64,000 bases of DNA from S139-23 sp047639315 (GTDB taxonomy: Bacteria; Planctomycetota; GCA-002687715; DRQF01), in NCBI GenBank assembly GCA_047639315.1, contig JBLINQ010000007.1, positions 1 to 64,000 on the forward strand, in the 5' to 3' direction. The translations under genes and the position numbers were made by a program. Position 1 is the stretch's first letter, and every line of letters begins with the position of its first letter. A model generated the notes under the pieces. The model saw nothing but the letters and a program-made list of their open reading frames with translations, was not told the DNA's origin and searched no databases. Below are positions 34,747 to 43,929 of the stretch, one piece after another.

Positions 34747-35837
34747 TTGGTCACGCGATCAATGAAACCACCGCAAATGACTCGGTCGTTGCGATAGAAG
34801 ACAACTCCCTGTCCAGTCGTGACGGCTCTCAGCGTCTCAGCAAAGCTAATTCGAACCACCCCGCCATCAAGGACCTCGAGAGTCGCTGGTTCTGGTTCGT
34901 GGGAATAGCGGACCTTGACTTCCCCAGCTAACTTCTCTCCTGGCGCCAAAGGAGCCAACTCCTGCCAGGTTGCCTCATCAAATTCGAGTGCGCTGGATTG
35001 TAGGTCATCGGCACCGCCCACGATCACGGCGTTGTCTTCAGGGCGAATGTCCACCACGTAACGCGGAACGGTAAAGCCGCCACCTAAGCCCTTCCGTTGG
35101 CCGATGGTATAAAGCTGGTGTCCTTCATGCTGCCCGACCTCGACGCCGGACTGATCAAGAAGCGGGCCCGGATTGATGGATGCGGGATCTTTTCGTTTGA
35201 GAAATCCGCCATAATCGTTGTCAGGAACAAAACAGATTTCTTGGCTATCTGGCTTGTCGAATACCGCGAGGCCGATGTCCTCCGCTCGCTGCCGTACTTC
35301 GGCCTTGGTCAAAGAACCAAGCGGCAAGAGAGTTCGAGACAATTGTTTCTGTGACAACGGAAACAAGACATAAGACTGATCCTTGTCTCGGTCAACTGCT
35401 CGAACCACGGAATACCGATCGCCAACTTGTTTGACACCGGCATAGTGCCCGGTCGCCACATGGGTGGCCCCAATTTCGTCGGCGTAGTCCAATAACTTGC
35501 CGAACTTCAACCAGCGGTTGCATTGGATGCAAGGGTTCGGCGTTCGGCCAGCATTATATTCGGCAGCGAAGTAGTTGATGATCTGTTTGAAGTCGGACGT
35601 GAAATTGATGGCGTAGAACGGAACGCCCAATTTGGCTGCAACTTTACGAGCGTCCATTGAGTCTTCGAGGGAACAGCAGCCCTGTTTACCACGCTTTGCC
35701 GCCTCACTGACTTCCACACCATGACGCATGAAGAGTCCGACAACATCGTATCCTTGCTCGCAAAGCATGGCTGCTGCCACGCTGGAGTCAACGCCGCCAC
35801 TCATGGCCATTACTATTCTACCGCGCTCATTTGCCAT
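34725..35837 (-). CDS. mnmA: tRNA-specific 2-thiouridylase MnmA
   Basis: Makes 2-thiouridine at the wobble position of tRNAs for Glu, Gln and Lys. The PP-loop MSGGVDSSVAAAML is at the N-terminus. The first catalytic Cys is in NPCIQCNRWLKFGKLL and the second in DSQEICFVPDNDYGGFL, and both are present. The central domain (GPLLDQSGVEVGQHEGHQLYTIGQRKGLG) and the C-terminal beta barrel are typical. Length, 370 residues, is normal. The ATG at 35837 is used, with GAGA about 10 nt upstream. A 22-nt overlap with the VWA gene downstream implies a shared message. It is divergent from yajC. Confidence 0.96.
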   Translation of the reverse strand: MANERGRIVMAMSGGVDSSVAAAMLCEQGYDVVGLFMRHGVEVSEAAKRGKQGCCSLEDSMDARKVAAKLGVPFYAINFTSDFKQIINYFAAEYNAGRTPNPCIQCNRWLKFGKLLDYADEIGATHVATGHYAGVKQVGDRYSVVRAVDRDKDQSYVLFPLSQKQLSRTLLPLGSLTKAEVRQRAEDIGLAVFDKPDSQEICFVPDNDYGGFLKRKDPASINPGPLLDQSGVEVGQHEGHQLYTIGQRKGLGGGFTVPRYVVDIRPEDNAVIVGGADDLQSSALEFDEATWQELAPLAPGEKLAGEVKVRYSHEPEPATLEVLDGGVVRISFAETLRAVTTGQGVVFYRNDRVICGGFIDRVTKCEESVS

Positions 35838-35922
35838 GGGATCGTCTCTTTGGGCTCCAAAAGTGCATGAGCTTCATAGTAGGAAAGCCCTCCGCGAACC
35901 GCAATTCCGGGAATTCACATCC

Positions 35923-35951
35923 TTGAGGGTGATCGTGTGCAGTTCTATAAT
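35923..35951 (+). promoter_or_regulatory. Sigma-70-type promoter upstream of yajC
   Basis: -35 TTGAGG (35923-35928), a 17-nt spacer and a perfect -10 TATAAT (35946-35951) on the + strand. Transcription would begin near 35958 and read into yajC after a leader of about 135 nt. Confidence 0.65.
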
Positions 35952-36091
35952 TCTCTCCCGGGTCACGGGATGCAGCTTAATTCACGCAAGCCCTTGTAGG
36001 AAAGCGAGATAGAGTCATCTTGGCCGATTTGGGAAGTCACTATTTCGACCTTATCCTGCAAGACTGGCCTCGAGTCAGTGGAAGTCTGACC

Positions 36092-36376
36092 ATGAATATC
36101 TTCTTTGCTGCCGGCGGCTTTGATCCAATGCCGATCATCCTCATCATGGGTGTTTTCCTTTTCGTTGTGATTCTTCCAGCACGCAAGGAAAAGAAGAAGA
36201 AGGCCGCGCTCATGGAGAATTTGACCAAGGGCGACCGTCTTCTCTTCACTTCTGGCTTGATCGGTAAACTCGTCGAAAACAAGAATGAGTCCCTCATTGT
36301 CGACAGCCACGGCTCAAGATTTGAGATTTTGACCAGCACAGTCGTCAAAATAATCGACCTTAAGAAGGACGACTAA
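36092..36376 (+). CDS. yajC: Sec translocon accessory protein YajC
   Basis: Small inner-membrane partner of SecDF. The ATG at 36092 has GGAAG about seven nt upstream and gives 94 residues. One membrane helix (PIILIMGVFLFVVILPARKEKKKK) is followed by the basic stretch and the family block MENLTKGDRLLFTSGLIGKL, then strands ending TSTVVKIID. Length is normal for YajC. The upstream in-frame codons are unlike the family. It is the first gene rightward from the 35923 promoter. yraN follows with a structured spacer. Confidence 0.93.
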   Translation: MNIFFAAGGFDPMPIILIMGVFLFVVILPARKEKKKKAALMENLTKGDRLLFTSGLIGKLVENKNESLIVDSHGSRFEILTSTVVKIIDLKKDD

Positions 36377-36388
36377 CACGCATTCTCT

Positions 36389-36412
36389 TCCGATTTCCAA
36401 AAGGAAATCGGA
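36389..36412 (+). promoter_or_regulatory. Hairpin covering the yraN ribosome binding site
   Basis: TCCGATTTCC (36389-36398) pairs perfectly over 10 bp with GGAAATCGGA (36403-36412) around an AAAA loop. The only plausible Shine-Dalgarno for yraN, AAGGAAA (36401-36407), is half in the loop and half in the stem, and the ATG is at 36415. No T run follows, so this is unlikely to be a terminator. Confidence 0.55.
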
Positions 36413-36414
36413 TC

Positions 36415-36780
36415 ATGCCGTCATACTCTTGGTTCATCGGACGAAAAGCCGAAAGACTGGCCAAGCGCTTCCTTGAGCGCCAAGGCTATCTCATAGTTGA
36501 ACGAAACGTCCACTTAGGCCAAGACGAAATTGACCTCGTCTCGGTTCACCAGAATGTGGTCGTTTTCGTCGAGGTGAGGTTTCGGGCTGAAGGCCTCGAA
36601 GCAGCAGAATTATCGGTCCGTGGGGCCAAGAGCCAACGCTTGAGGCGAGCCGTAGCCGCATATCGCAGCCAGGAAAATCTGTGGGCCGTGCCCTGTCGCA
36701 TCGACGTCGTCGCAGTTGCGCGCACTGACACCACTTGGCGTCTGTCTCACATCAAGGACGCCTATAGCTGTGGGTCATGA
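36415..36780 (+). CDS. YraN family protein (UPF0102, nuclease fold)
   Basis: Small protein of the YraN family, with a restriction-endonuclease-like fold and no firmly established role. GRKAERLAKRFLERQGYLIVERN is the family's start. DEIDLVSVHQNVVVFVEVRFR carries the D-x-V...E-V-K/R active-site-like pattern, here with Arg in place of the usual Lys (VEVR). Length, 121 residues, is normal. The 3' end overlaps the convergent glycosyltransferase gene by 19 nt. The ribosome binding site lies within a strong hairpin. Confidence 0.9.
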   Translation: MPSYSWFIGRKAERLAKRFLERQGYLIVERNVHLGQDEIDLVSVHQNVVVFVEVRFRAEGLEAAELSVRGAKSQRLRRAVAAYRSQENLWAVPCRIDVVAVARTDTTWRLSHIKDAYSCGS

Positions 36781-39773
36781 GGATCCGTGTCCTCGCCTCC
36801 GGGCCCTGGTTCAGATTCGGCATCAGTTTCTGGTTCTGACATCTCAGAATGGGCTTGCGCCAATGCCTGACGGAGCGTCCGCACTTCGCTATGAACTTCC
36901 TCGACAAGTTCGTGATTCACTTGTTGGATCGTCCCTATATCACCCAACCCCGGCACGTGGTCTTCCACTTGGATACTTTCGTCGAGGGCCAACGGCTTGA
37001 AGAGCATATCCTCGACAAAGATGGCGGTAATGCCTCGGCGCATTTCGTCGATGAGCTCACCAAGAAGTTCGACCAATTTTGATTGTCGTGCGAGACCGTC
37101 GCGCAACGAGCCCAATTCCTGGCTATCAGTACTGAGACGCTCCTCGTAGGCGGCAACCTGAGATGAGAAAGCTTCTTCACGTGTCAATCGGGCGCCTTCA
37201 GACTCGCGCCCGATTTCCTCGGCACTCTCCTCGCGTTTCTGAATTTCGGCCTGGAAGTGGGCATAGTTTTCGGTCATCCCCTTCATGAGTTCAGAATTCA
37301 CTTCGACAATCTCGGACAGTTCACCCAACCCAGGGACTGAGAATTCGGCGTCGGGCAAGGCGGGTGAAAGACGTTCGAATTGTCTTTTCGAATCAAAGAG
37401 ACGAGCCACAAGGGAGCGAAAACTCAGCACTTCATGAGCCAGGAAACTGATCACATCAGCCGTGTTCGCTTCAGACGCTTTGAGATCTTTGAGGTGAGTC
37501 ACATGGTCACGAATCAAGTCGTGGTTATCGGAAACAAGCTGCCCTAAGTCTCCGAATCCGGGAATGTCGACTTTAACTTTGGGATCTTTCTCTTCGATGA
37601 GCGGCGTTTCTGGGTCGGCATCATGGATCAACGTCATTGATGTCTGGAAGAGACCGATCTCCTTGGCCAATGCTTCAATGGCGTCGGCTTTCTCTGCGAG
37701 GCTGCCCAACAGAGTCTTGCAGTATTTCTCATGCTCCATGTTTGCGGCTTCGAGGGCCGCCTCATGCGTTCGCCCAAGCTCTTCTTGGGCCTTCTCATGA
37801 TCAGCGAGTTGATCCAAGAAACTCTGAGACGCCGCGCTATGAGTGGCCATCGCCTGGCTATTATCCCGAATGAGATCGTCAACCCTTCCGATACCTGGCA
37901 AATCCACCGCACTGGTAGGAATCCGCGGCAACGTTCTTTCGAATTCTGCGGCATCAGCAACGCCCAACGTCAAAAGATGACGGAAAGCAATGACCTCCTC
38001 ACTGAGGAGAGTAAGGACTTTATCCAAGGACGCTCTCGACATAGCACGTAGGGCGACACCATAGTCGTCTAAGATCTCTTGATTGTTGGCAACCATCTCA
38101 CTTATGGTTCCCATGCCGGGAATGTGATCTTTGACATCGTCGACCACGGGTGCCTCAGTCCGAATCATAGGCCTCGCATGGTTCACCGCGATGAGGGCCG
38201 CGCGCATGGCCTCTAACTCAGCCGCAAGATTATTGACCATCTCACGATGAGTCTCTTCGCGCCCCTTTATGTCCTTGAGCTGATTCTCAAGCTCTGTCAA
38301 AGCAGATGTTTTCTCGGCCAATGATGTGCCCCATTCATCTTTCTCCGACATCAATTGACGCATCTCGCGTTCAAAATGGTCGCCCCGACCACTCTCTCTT
38401 TTGATGTGCCCGAGGTACCCAAACATCATGACTTCCTGACGGCGATTCCAAGCCGTCTGAAACTCCAAGCGCCGCCATGGCAATCCTGGGTTACTCCTCA
38501 GGTCCACACGATCGACCTTGCTCAGAACGTCTTGGTAGATAAATTGGATTTCGCGCCCATGCCAGCCCATGGAGGTCACTTCAGGAATGGCTTGGCGCCA
38601 GGTATCAATCAATTCAGGCTTCTTCAGAATGATCTTCAGGACTCGCGAGAGATCCTTGGAGTTTTCTGGCAAGAACGTCGTTCCCGCCGAGCCGATTCTC
38701 TCTTCCAGCGCACCGCGCTTCGGAACGATTGCTGGCAGATTGAGATCAAAAGCCTCATCCAAGACGAATGAAAAGGACTCGCTGCACAGCGATGGGATAA
38801 CTGCGAGGTCCAAATCGACCTTCCGCAAGTCTTCTGGGACAAAAGCGCCGTGCCAATGGACCTGAACACCGTCGGCAGCCGCCATCAGCCTCTGCTTATA
38901 TTGGGGCTCGGTCACTTCACCCCAAACGTGGAATTCGAATCGGCCCTTGTCGCGGAGCGATTGTAGGGCTTCTAGGACAAGGTGCGCCCCCTTCATGTGA
39001 AACAAGTGAGCCCACATCCCGAGTCGGATGGGATGTTTCTCTGCGAAGATGCGGCTGCGTCTGCCGATGATTCGTCTTGTCGGCGGGCGGGTTGGCCGAT
39101 CTTCCTGCAATTCAAGAATCGTTCCGTGAGGGATGACCTGCACTTTCTCACGCGGCAGATCAACGACATTGGAGATCACTTCTCCATGGGCCTTCGAAGG
39201 AACAATGATGCGGTGGGCCAGAGCCATCTCATTAGCGAAATCTGCTTTGAATAGTTCGACCGCTGAGGCAGTTTCTGCTTCTTCCATCCACGGAAAACGT
39301 GGAACACAGCTGGCGCAACCTTCACCGGAAAGCGGGCTGGTACAGAAACTCTCGTCCCGAATGCGAAAAATTCGCGGACAAGTCGTCCACAGATCATGCA
39401 GGGTACACACAGCCGGGATGCTCATGCGATGGCACGTCTCAATCAGAGACCTTGAAAGCCGATACCAATGTTGGACGTGTACGATATCTGGTTTTATTTC
39501 GGCGATGGACTCGGCGAAAAGACGGGCGGCCTCGGGCGAGAAAGAACGAGTCCAATGTTCGAGGTAACTCCCGGACAGGACGATCTTCTTCACCGGAAAT
39601 TCGTCGAACCAATAATCCTCAATGTGTGATTCAGAGGCATTATCAGTCGTACCCGTGATGATATGAACTTCGTGGCCAAGTCGCCTCAATTCACGGCACA
39701 AGCCGAGCAAGTAGAGCTCGGTGCCGCCACGAAACTGAGGTAGAAAACCATGGATAACCTGAACGACGCGCAT
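36762..39773 (-). CDS. Glycosyltransferase family 4 protein with a five-repeat coiled-coil tail
   Basis: The first 425 residues are a GT4-type glycosyltransferase. MRVVQVIHGFLPQFRGGTELYLLGLCREL is the Gly-rich donor loop, VHVQHWYRLSRSL and CTLHDLWTTCPRI are typical of the N-terminal domain, and PSLCSESFSFVLDEAF is the E-x7-E sugar-nucleotide motif of the second. A Cys pair (GCASCVP) lies near 155. From about 450 on the protein is charged and coiled-coil-like and carries five copies of a motif with core P-G-h-G (h hydrophobic) about 75-125 residues apart, described separately. The ATG at 39773 has GGAA upstream. The tail may place the enzyme on a scaffold or polymer. It likely acts on surface polysaccharide at the inner membrane face. 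Confidence 0.88.
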   Translation of the reverse strand: MRVVQVIHGFLPQFRGGTELYLLGLCRELRRLGHEVHIITGTTDNASESHIEDYWFDEFPVKKIVLSGSYLEHWTRSFSPEAARLFAESIAEIKPDIVHVQHWYRLSRSLIETCHRMSIPAVCTLHDLWTTCPRIFRIRDESFCTSPLSGEGCASCVPRFPWMEEAETASAVELFKADFANEMALAHRIIVPSKAHGEVISNVVDLPREKVQVIPHGTILELQEDRPTRPPTRRIIGRRSRIFAEKHPIRLGMWAHLFHMKGAHLVLEALQSLRDKGRFEFHVWGEVTEPQYKQRLMAAADGVQVHWHGAFVPEDLRKVDLDLAVIPSLCSESFSFVLDEAFDLNLPAIVPKRGALEERIGSAGTTFLPENSKDLSRVLKIILKKPELIDTWRQAIPEVTSMGWHGREIQFIYQDVLSKVDRVDLRSNPGLPWRRLEFQTAWNRRQEVMMFGYLGHIKRESGRGDHFEREMRQLMSEKDEWGTSLAEKTSALTELENQLKDIKGREETHREMVNNLAAELEAMRAALIAVNHARPMIRTEAPVVDDVKDHIPGMGTISEMVANNQEILDDYGVALRAMSRASLDKVLTLLSEEVIAFRHLLTLGVADAAEFERTLPRIPTSAVDLPGIGRVDDLIRDNSQAMATHSAASQSFLDQLADHEKAQEELGRTHEAALEAANMEHEKYCKTLLGSLAEKADAIEALAKEIGLFQTSMTLIHDADPETPLIEEKDPKVKVDIPGFGDLGQLVSDNHDLIRDHVTHLKDLKASEANTADVISFLAHEVLSFRSLVARLFDSKRQFERLSPALPDAEFSVPGLGELSEIVEVNSELMKGMTENYAHFQAEIQKREESAEEIGRESEGARLTREEAFSSQVAAYEERLSTDSQELGSLRDGLARQSKLVELLGELIDEMRRGITAIFVEDMLFKPLALDESIQVEDHVPGLGDIGTIQQVNHELVEEVHSEVRTLRQALAQAHSEMSEPETDAESEPGPGGEDTDPHDPQL
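36888..38240 (-). repeat. Five degenerate protein repeats (P-G-h-G units) in the glycosyltransferase tail
   Basis: Each unit has a helical stretch such as LLSEEVIAFRHLL or LAHEVLSFRSLV, a link with F-E-x-x-x-P, then the core hPGhG followed by about 10 residues ending in N (for example IPGMGTISEMVANNQ and VPGLGDIGTIQQVNHE). Counted from the ATG at 39773, the PGhG cores lie near residues 552, 626, 738, 814 and 941. The DNA copies are diverged, so this is an old protein-level repeat. Confidence 0.8.
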
Positions 39774-40291
39774 CGGTAATTCCAAACAACATCAAAAAGT
39801 GCGAAACACGAGCCACTAGGGTCTCACCTGAAGCCGACTACCCCAAGGCGAAATCCCTCTGGTTTCATCGGCAAAAGCCCTGATCCAGCTGGACCGCAAG
39901 GACCGCAGATCAACTGCAAATTCATCTAAGTTCATCTTGGCGTCAACTCGAAACATCAAACCATGTGGTTCGTGAAGCTCAGTCGCCACCGCCTGAAATG
40001 GGCCGAATTGACAAGATTTGTGAGTCGCAGTCACTCGAATCCGGCAAATACTGGGTAGATCCTACCTTTCTGCTGATCTTGTGTAGCCAATATTGTGTGT
40101 TCGAGGAAAAATCTGCCCGATTCGACATGTATGGAACAAGGCCCAGACCGCCATTTCCCAGCCTTTTCGCCCAGATGGTTCCTTCCTCAAGTCCCCTAAT
40201 CTCAAGGCATAATCCATTTGAGCAGCGAATCCTTGCCGACCGCGTCGAGTTTGTTCACCATCCAAGCTCCAGGAATCTTTGAGAAGACCCA
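39774..40291. other. Intergenic region upstream of the glycosyltransferase and the sulfatase-fold gene
   Basis: Divergent intergenic region of about 520 nt. It holds one doubtful - strand frame (39816-40034, listed separately). I see no tRNA, terminator or clear promoter. The sulfatase-fold gene at 40292 is preceded by GAGAAG. Confidence 0.4.
39816..40034 (-). CDS. Doubtful 72-residue open frame, possible gene remnant
   Basis: A - strand frame from a GTG at 40034 (open a few codons farther back to an in-frame TAG) with protein-like strands: VTATHKSCQF, GPFQAVATELHEPHGLMFRVDAKMNL is split by the usual hydrophobic pattern, then a basic tail ending LQVRP. No ribosome binding site is clear. It could be a small gene or the end of a decayed one. 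It stops 42 nt before the glycosyltransferase start. Confidence 0.25.
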   Translation of the reverse strand: MTATHKSCQFGPFQAVATELHEPHGLMFRVDAKMNLDEFAVDLRSLRSSWIRAFADETRGISPWGSRLQVRP

Positions 40292-43200
40292 ATGACCGGA
40301 AAAATGAAACTCTACGGTATGGACCAAGCGGTAGAGAGCTTGGCCGCAGCTACAGATATCCCCGAATCGAGATTCGGTTTGGATTGGATGCAACCAGCAT
40401 CAGCAATTGCCGTCCTCATCGTCGTCGGTGCGATCATGGGGACTCTCGATTGGTTTTTGGCAGGCGCCTTGGGGCAGCCGAGTTGGTCGTTTTCGGCGAG
40501 CTTTCTCACCGCCACAGGAACCGCAGCAACCCTTGGCCTCGTGGCCATCCCGATTCTCTACGCCGGAATAGAAGGGCTGTCCAACGTCAGGCGCAAAACG
40601 TGGGTCCTGGGGATCATCTTGTTTGTCGTCAGCTCCGGACTGCTCGCACTCTTACTCCCGCCGCTCTTGGCCATGCCCGGCATCAACCCCAATAGCCGAC
40701 TCCAATTCCGCCTCGCCATCATCGGTGTCATCGTCGTTTTGCAAGGTATGGTCATTGCTTTTGCTGTTCGGCAGATCCTTCTGCCCACTCGTGCACGTTC
40801 GACATCAAAACCTCGATTTGGCGCCGTCGTGTTCTTCAGCTTTGGCATCGCTCTGCAACTTGCGGATGCGCGCTTATTCGCTGGCGGTTATCCGGAAGCC
40901 CATATCTTGGCATCCTTGGCAGCTGCTGGTTGTTACGCCCTATTCACCCTGGGACTCTTCGCGGCATTAGAAGATCAGGTGCCTCGTCGAACCGCGCGTC
41001 TCGTCGTGCTGGCTTTACTCTTCATTATTGCCATGGTCTCGTTTCATGTTTGGGTTCGAGGGCAGTCTTCGATCCATGTGCTGCGTGAAGCCTTGTTTCG
41101 TCCGCCCTTTACCGTCACCCGCAAGGTTTTACCTCAACTCGAAAGACTGGCGCTGAACGACTTAGCGCCCATCGAGAAGATCAAAACCGTGAATGCCGAC
41201 GCCATGGTCGCTTCCGCCTTAGCGCCAAAAGATCGCCGAGCTGAGATCGAAGCGATCCTCGGCAAGGGGCGAAGGGATTGGAATGTTGTTGTCATCACGG
41301 TCGACACAATGAGGGCCGATGAGGCCGGCTGGCAACGTTCAAACAAGAATGGGCCGTCGTTGACTCCCAACCTCGACCGCTTGGCCGAAAAGTCAATCGT
41401 GCTCAATCGCGCCCACACACCATATCCGACCAGTTCCTACGCCTACTCTTCGATGCTAACCGGGTACTACCCGCGCTTTACACCGGCGCGGCGGCCATTT
41501 GCCCCGAAAGGTAAATACTTCGAAGGCAAGCTGTTGACAGAAATTCTCCATGATCAGGGATACGCGACCTGGGCCATCACCGCCTTTAATGCCGCGGGCA
41601 TCAATAACGACGCACTCTTCGGACACACGCGGCCCGGATTTGACGTCGTCAACCCTCTGGGAAATCGTGAGAAGCTGGACGCCAAAGACGTCACCAGTTG
41701 TGCGCTGCAACAGATTGAAGAACACGATCAGAAAAAGCCCTTCTTTTTGTGGGCTCACTATATGGATGCCCACGCTGTTTATCGCCAACATGATGACCAG
41801 CGTTTCCAATTCGGATCAAAGCCAAGAGATCTCTACCGCGGTGAGATCGCCTATGTTGATCATCATCTTCAACCGTTACTGCAACGCTTGCAGGCCGACG
41901 ACTTAGCCAAGAAGACACTCATCGTTTTCGCTTCCGATCATGGCGAGTCTTTTGACGAACACGATACAAGCTTCCACAACAGCAATCTTCACTTCGAGCA
42001 AATTCGCATCCCCGCCTTCTTTCATGTCCCCAGAGTCAAAGCAGCGCAAAGAGCGCGCGCCTTCAACTTGGTCGATATGACACCGACTATTCTGGCTCTC
42101 TTGGGCATCAAAGATCCGGAGATTCGGCAAGGACGAGATTACAGCGGTCCCTTATTCGACTTGGCCAACGATGGGGAATGGGTCGACTTTAGCCTCAGCG
42201 AACGGTTTCCCCGAGACCCACTTCCGGGCCGCGACGCGGAACGCTCCCTGGTTTTCCGGGGCGGCAAGATGATTCGCTTCGTCGATGACGCCTCTGCTCG
42301 TCACTTCAACTTGGCCAATGATCCCAGTGAGGTGCGCAATGCCTTCGATCCATCGAAGCCCAGGCAACAACTGCAACTAGGATTCATGGATGCCCTGGCA
42401 GATCGTTTGGACAACTACTTGGGACAGGCGGGCAATCGCTTCACCGACTTGCTAGCCATATTCGATGTCGCCTTGGCAGAACTCGAAAATGACGATCAGG
42501 GCGACGACCTCAAGGCCATCATTAGCTTCGCGAGAAACTTGTTCGATTGGGATCGCCGCTATCTCGATCGACTCGATGGCCTCTTGGGTCAGGAGCGACT
42601 CACTCGTTTGCACCAAGCACTTGCCCCGCTACCCTACGCCGCTGGGCACCTGGATGTTGTTCGTTATGCAGCTTTAGAATTGTTGCTTTCGCTGCCGCAC
42701 GAAGGCATTGCGCCTTTCATGCTTGACGGGCTCAAATCACCAAACGTAAAGATGCGTGGAGAGTGTGCGCTGTGGCTGTTCAAACGCGGCAATCAGATCG
42801 GGCTTGATATTCTGCTCGATAGCCTTGGCGACCCGGTCGGTGAATGGAACCTCCGCTTAGCCCCTAAGCTCGTGAAACATCGCCCGAACGGCTTGTCACG
42901 TTGGCTGTTGCCCAATCTATCGAACGACCGCAGCCAACCGGCCATCGCTTCGATCACAGCGCTCTCCGAGCTTAAGTATCACAATCTTGACCTGATTCTG
43001 CGCCAGCATCTGACGGCACCGGCATTTGGACTCACGTTGCCGCGTTCCCAAGTAAGCATGGCCCAAGCTGCCTCTCGCATGACAGGCCTTGACGCCAATG
43101 CACTGCTGGCTCGCTTAGCTCTCTCCTCAGTTCCCGAAGCACGACGCCGGTCGCGAGAAACTCTGGGCCTTCGTTTGCCGCCCCTTGCGCTCGCCACCCA

Positions 43201-43885
43201 AATTGAGGCTGCGACACAAGAAATGTTGGCCGACGAAAGTGTCAGAGAAAAACGCTACGACGAGGCCATTGGTCGGTATGAGCAGGCCTATGAACTGGCC
43301 CAGAAGATCGGGCACGACGACGAATTCCTAAGCATCAAGATGGCCAGAACCATGATGCTCCTTGATCAGCAAGATCAAGCGAGAATCATCCTGGCGCCCA
43401 TGCTTGGTACGGCGAGCGAATCTCGCCCGTGGTTCAAAGCAGCTGCCCGAGGCTTGGCGCGTTTTGTCGAGCAAGGCTTAAAGCCTTTGGGGAATGCTAA
43501 GAAGCATGAGCTCAAGGCGACGATCGCCAAAGGCGCGACCATCCTTCCGGTCAGGCAAATGACCTTCTTTGCCCGCGAGATTGAGCTGACGAATACTGGC
43601 AGCCGACACATTTTGGGCGGTACTTGGCCGTGGGCCAATCGCCTGAGCTGGATATTCAGAAATGCTGAGACTGGCGCCTGGTTGTCTGAAAACGATTCGA
43701 CCATTCTGGTATCTCGTTTTCTTCCCGCCGCTGGTCTTGCTCCGGGAGAAACCATTCGCATGACTGCAGTCGGCCGAACACCCAATCCGCGAGGCCTCTG
43801 GATCCCGGTGCTTGTCCTCAAGAGTCAACCCTGGTTCTCACTCAATCACAAAGTACTATTAGAACTACCACCGATCCGGATCTGA
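40292..43885 (+). CDS. Membrane sulfatase-fold (alkaline phosphatase superfamily) protein with HEAT/TPR-like tail
   Basis: Large (1197-residue) envelope enzyme. About seven membrane helices lie in the first 260 residues (GAIMGTLDWFLAGALG through LALLFIIAMVSFHVWV). A sulfatase-fold domain spans about 330-620 with the first metal Asp in VVVITVDTMRADE, the metal pair in FASDHGESFDEH and a conserved LTPNLDRLAEKSIV. At the nucleophile place the sequence is YPTSSYAYSSMLTGYYPR, so the sulfatase C/S-x-P-x-R modification motif is missing and a Thr or Ser (380-382) would be the nucleophile, as in phospho-transferases such as EptA and LtaS. The C-terminal 550 residues have HEAT-like helices, a TPR-like pair (YDEAIGRYEQAYELAQKI) and a final beta domain. 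The substrate is unknown. Confidence 0.8.
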   Translation: MTGKMKLYGMDQAVESLAAATDIPESRFGLDWMQPASAIAVLIVVGAIMGTLDWFLAGALGQPSWSFSASFLTATGTAATLGLVAIPILYAGIEGLSNVRRKTWVLGIILFVVSSGLLALLLPPLLAMPGINPNSRLQFRLAIIGVIVVLQGMVIAFAVRQILLPTRARSTSKPRFGAVVFFSFGIALQLADARLFAGGYPEAHILASLAAAGCYALFTLGLFAALEDQVPRRTARLVVLALLFIIAMVSFHVWVRGQSSIHVLREALFRPPFTVTRKVLPQLERLALNDLAPIEKIKTVNADAMVASALAPKDRRAEIEAILGKGRRDWNVVVITVDTMRADEAGWQRSNKNGPSLTPNLDRLAEKSIVLNRAHTPYPTSSYAYSSMLTGYYPRFTPARRPFAPKGKYFEGKLLTEILHDQGYATWAITAFNAAGINNDALFGHTRPGFDVVNPLGNREKLDAKDVTSCALQQIEEHDQKKPFFLWAHYMDAHAVYRQHDDQRFQFGSKPRDLYRGEIAYVDHHLQPLLQRLQADDLAKKTLIVFASDHGESFDEHDTSFHNSNLHFEQIRIPAFFHVPRVKAAQRARAFNLVDMTPTILALLGIKDPEIRQGRDYSGPLFDLANDGEWVDFSLSERFPRDPLPGRDAERSLVFRGGKMIRFVDDASARHFNLANDPSEVRNAFDPSKPRQQLQLGFMDALADRLDNYLGQAGNRFTDLLAIFDVALAELENDDQGDDLKAIISFARNLFDWDRRYLDRLDGLLGQERLTRLHQALAPLPYAAGHLDVVRYAALELLLSLPHEGIAPFMLDGLKSPNVKMRGECALWLFKRGNQIGLDILLDSLGDPVGEWNLRLAPKLVKHRPNGLSRWLLPNLSNDRSQPAIASITALSELKYHNLDLILRQHLTAPAFGLTLPRSQVSMAQAASRMTGLDANALLARLALSSVPEARRRSRETLGLRLPPLALATQIEAATQEMLADESVREKRYDEAIGRYEQAYELAQKIGHDDEFLSIKMARTMMLLDQQDQARIILAPMLGTASESRPWFKAAARGLARFVEQGLKPLGNAKKHELKATIAKGATILPVRQMTFFAREIELTNTGSRHILGGTWPWANRLSWIFRNAETGAWLSENDSTILVSRFLPAAGLAPGETIRMTAVGRTPNPRGLWIPVLVLKSQPWFSLNHKVLLELPPIRI

Positions 43886-43929
43886 GTTAGAACGGTCTGG
43901 AGCTGAGCGAGCCAAGCAAGGGGAATTAC

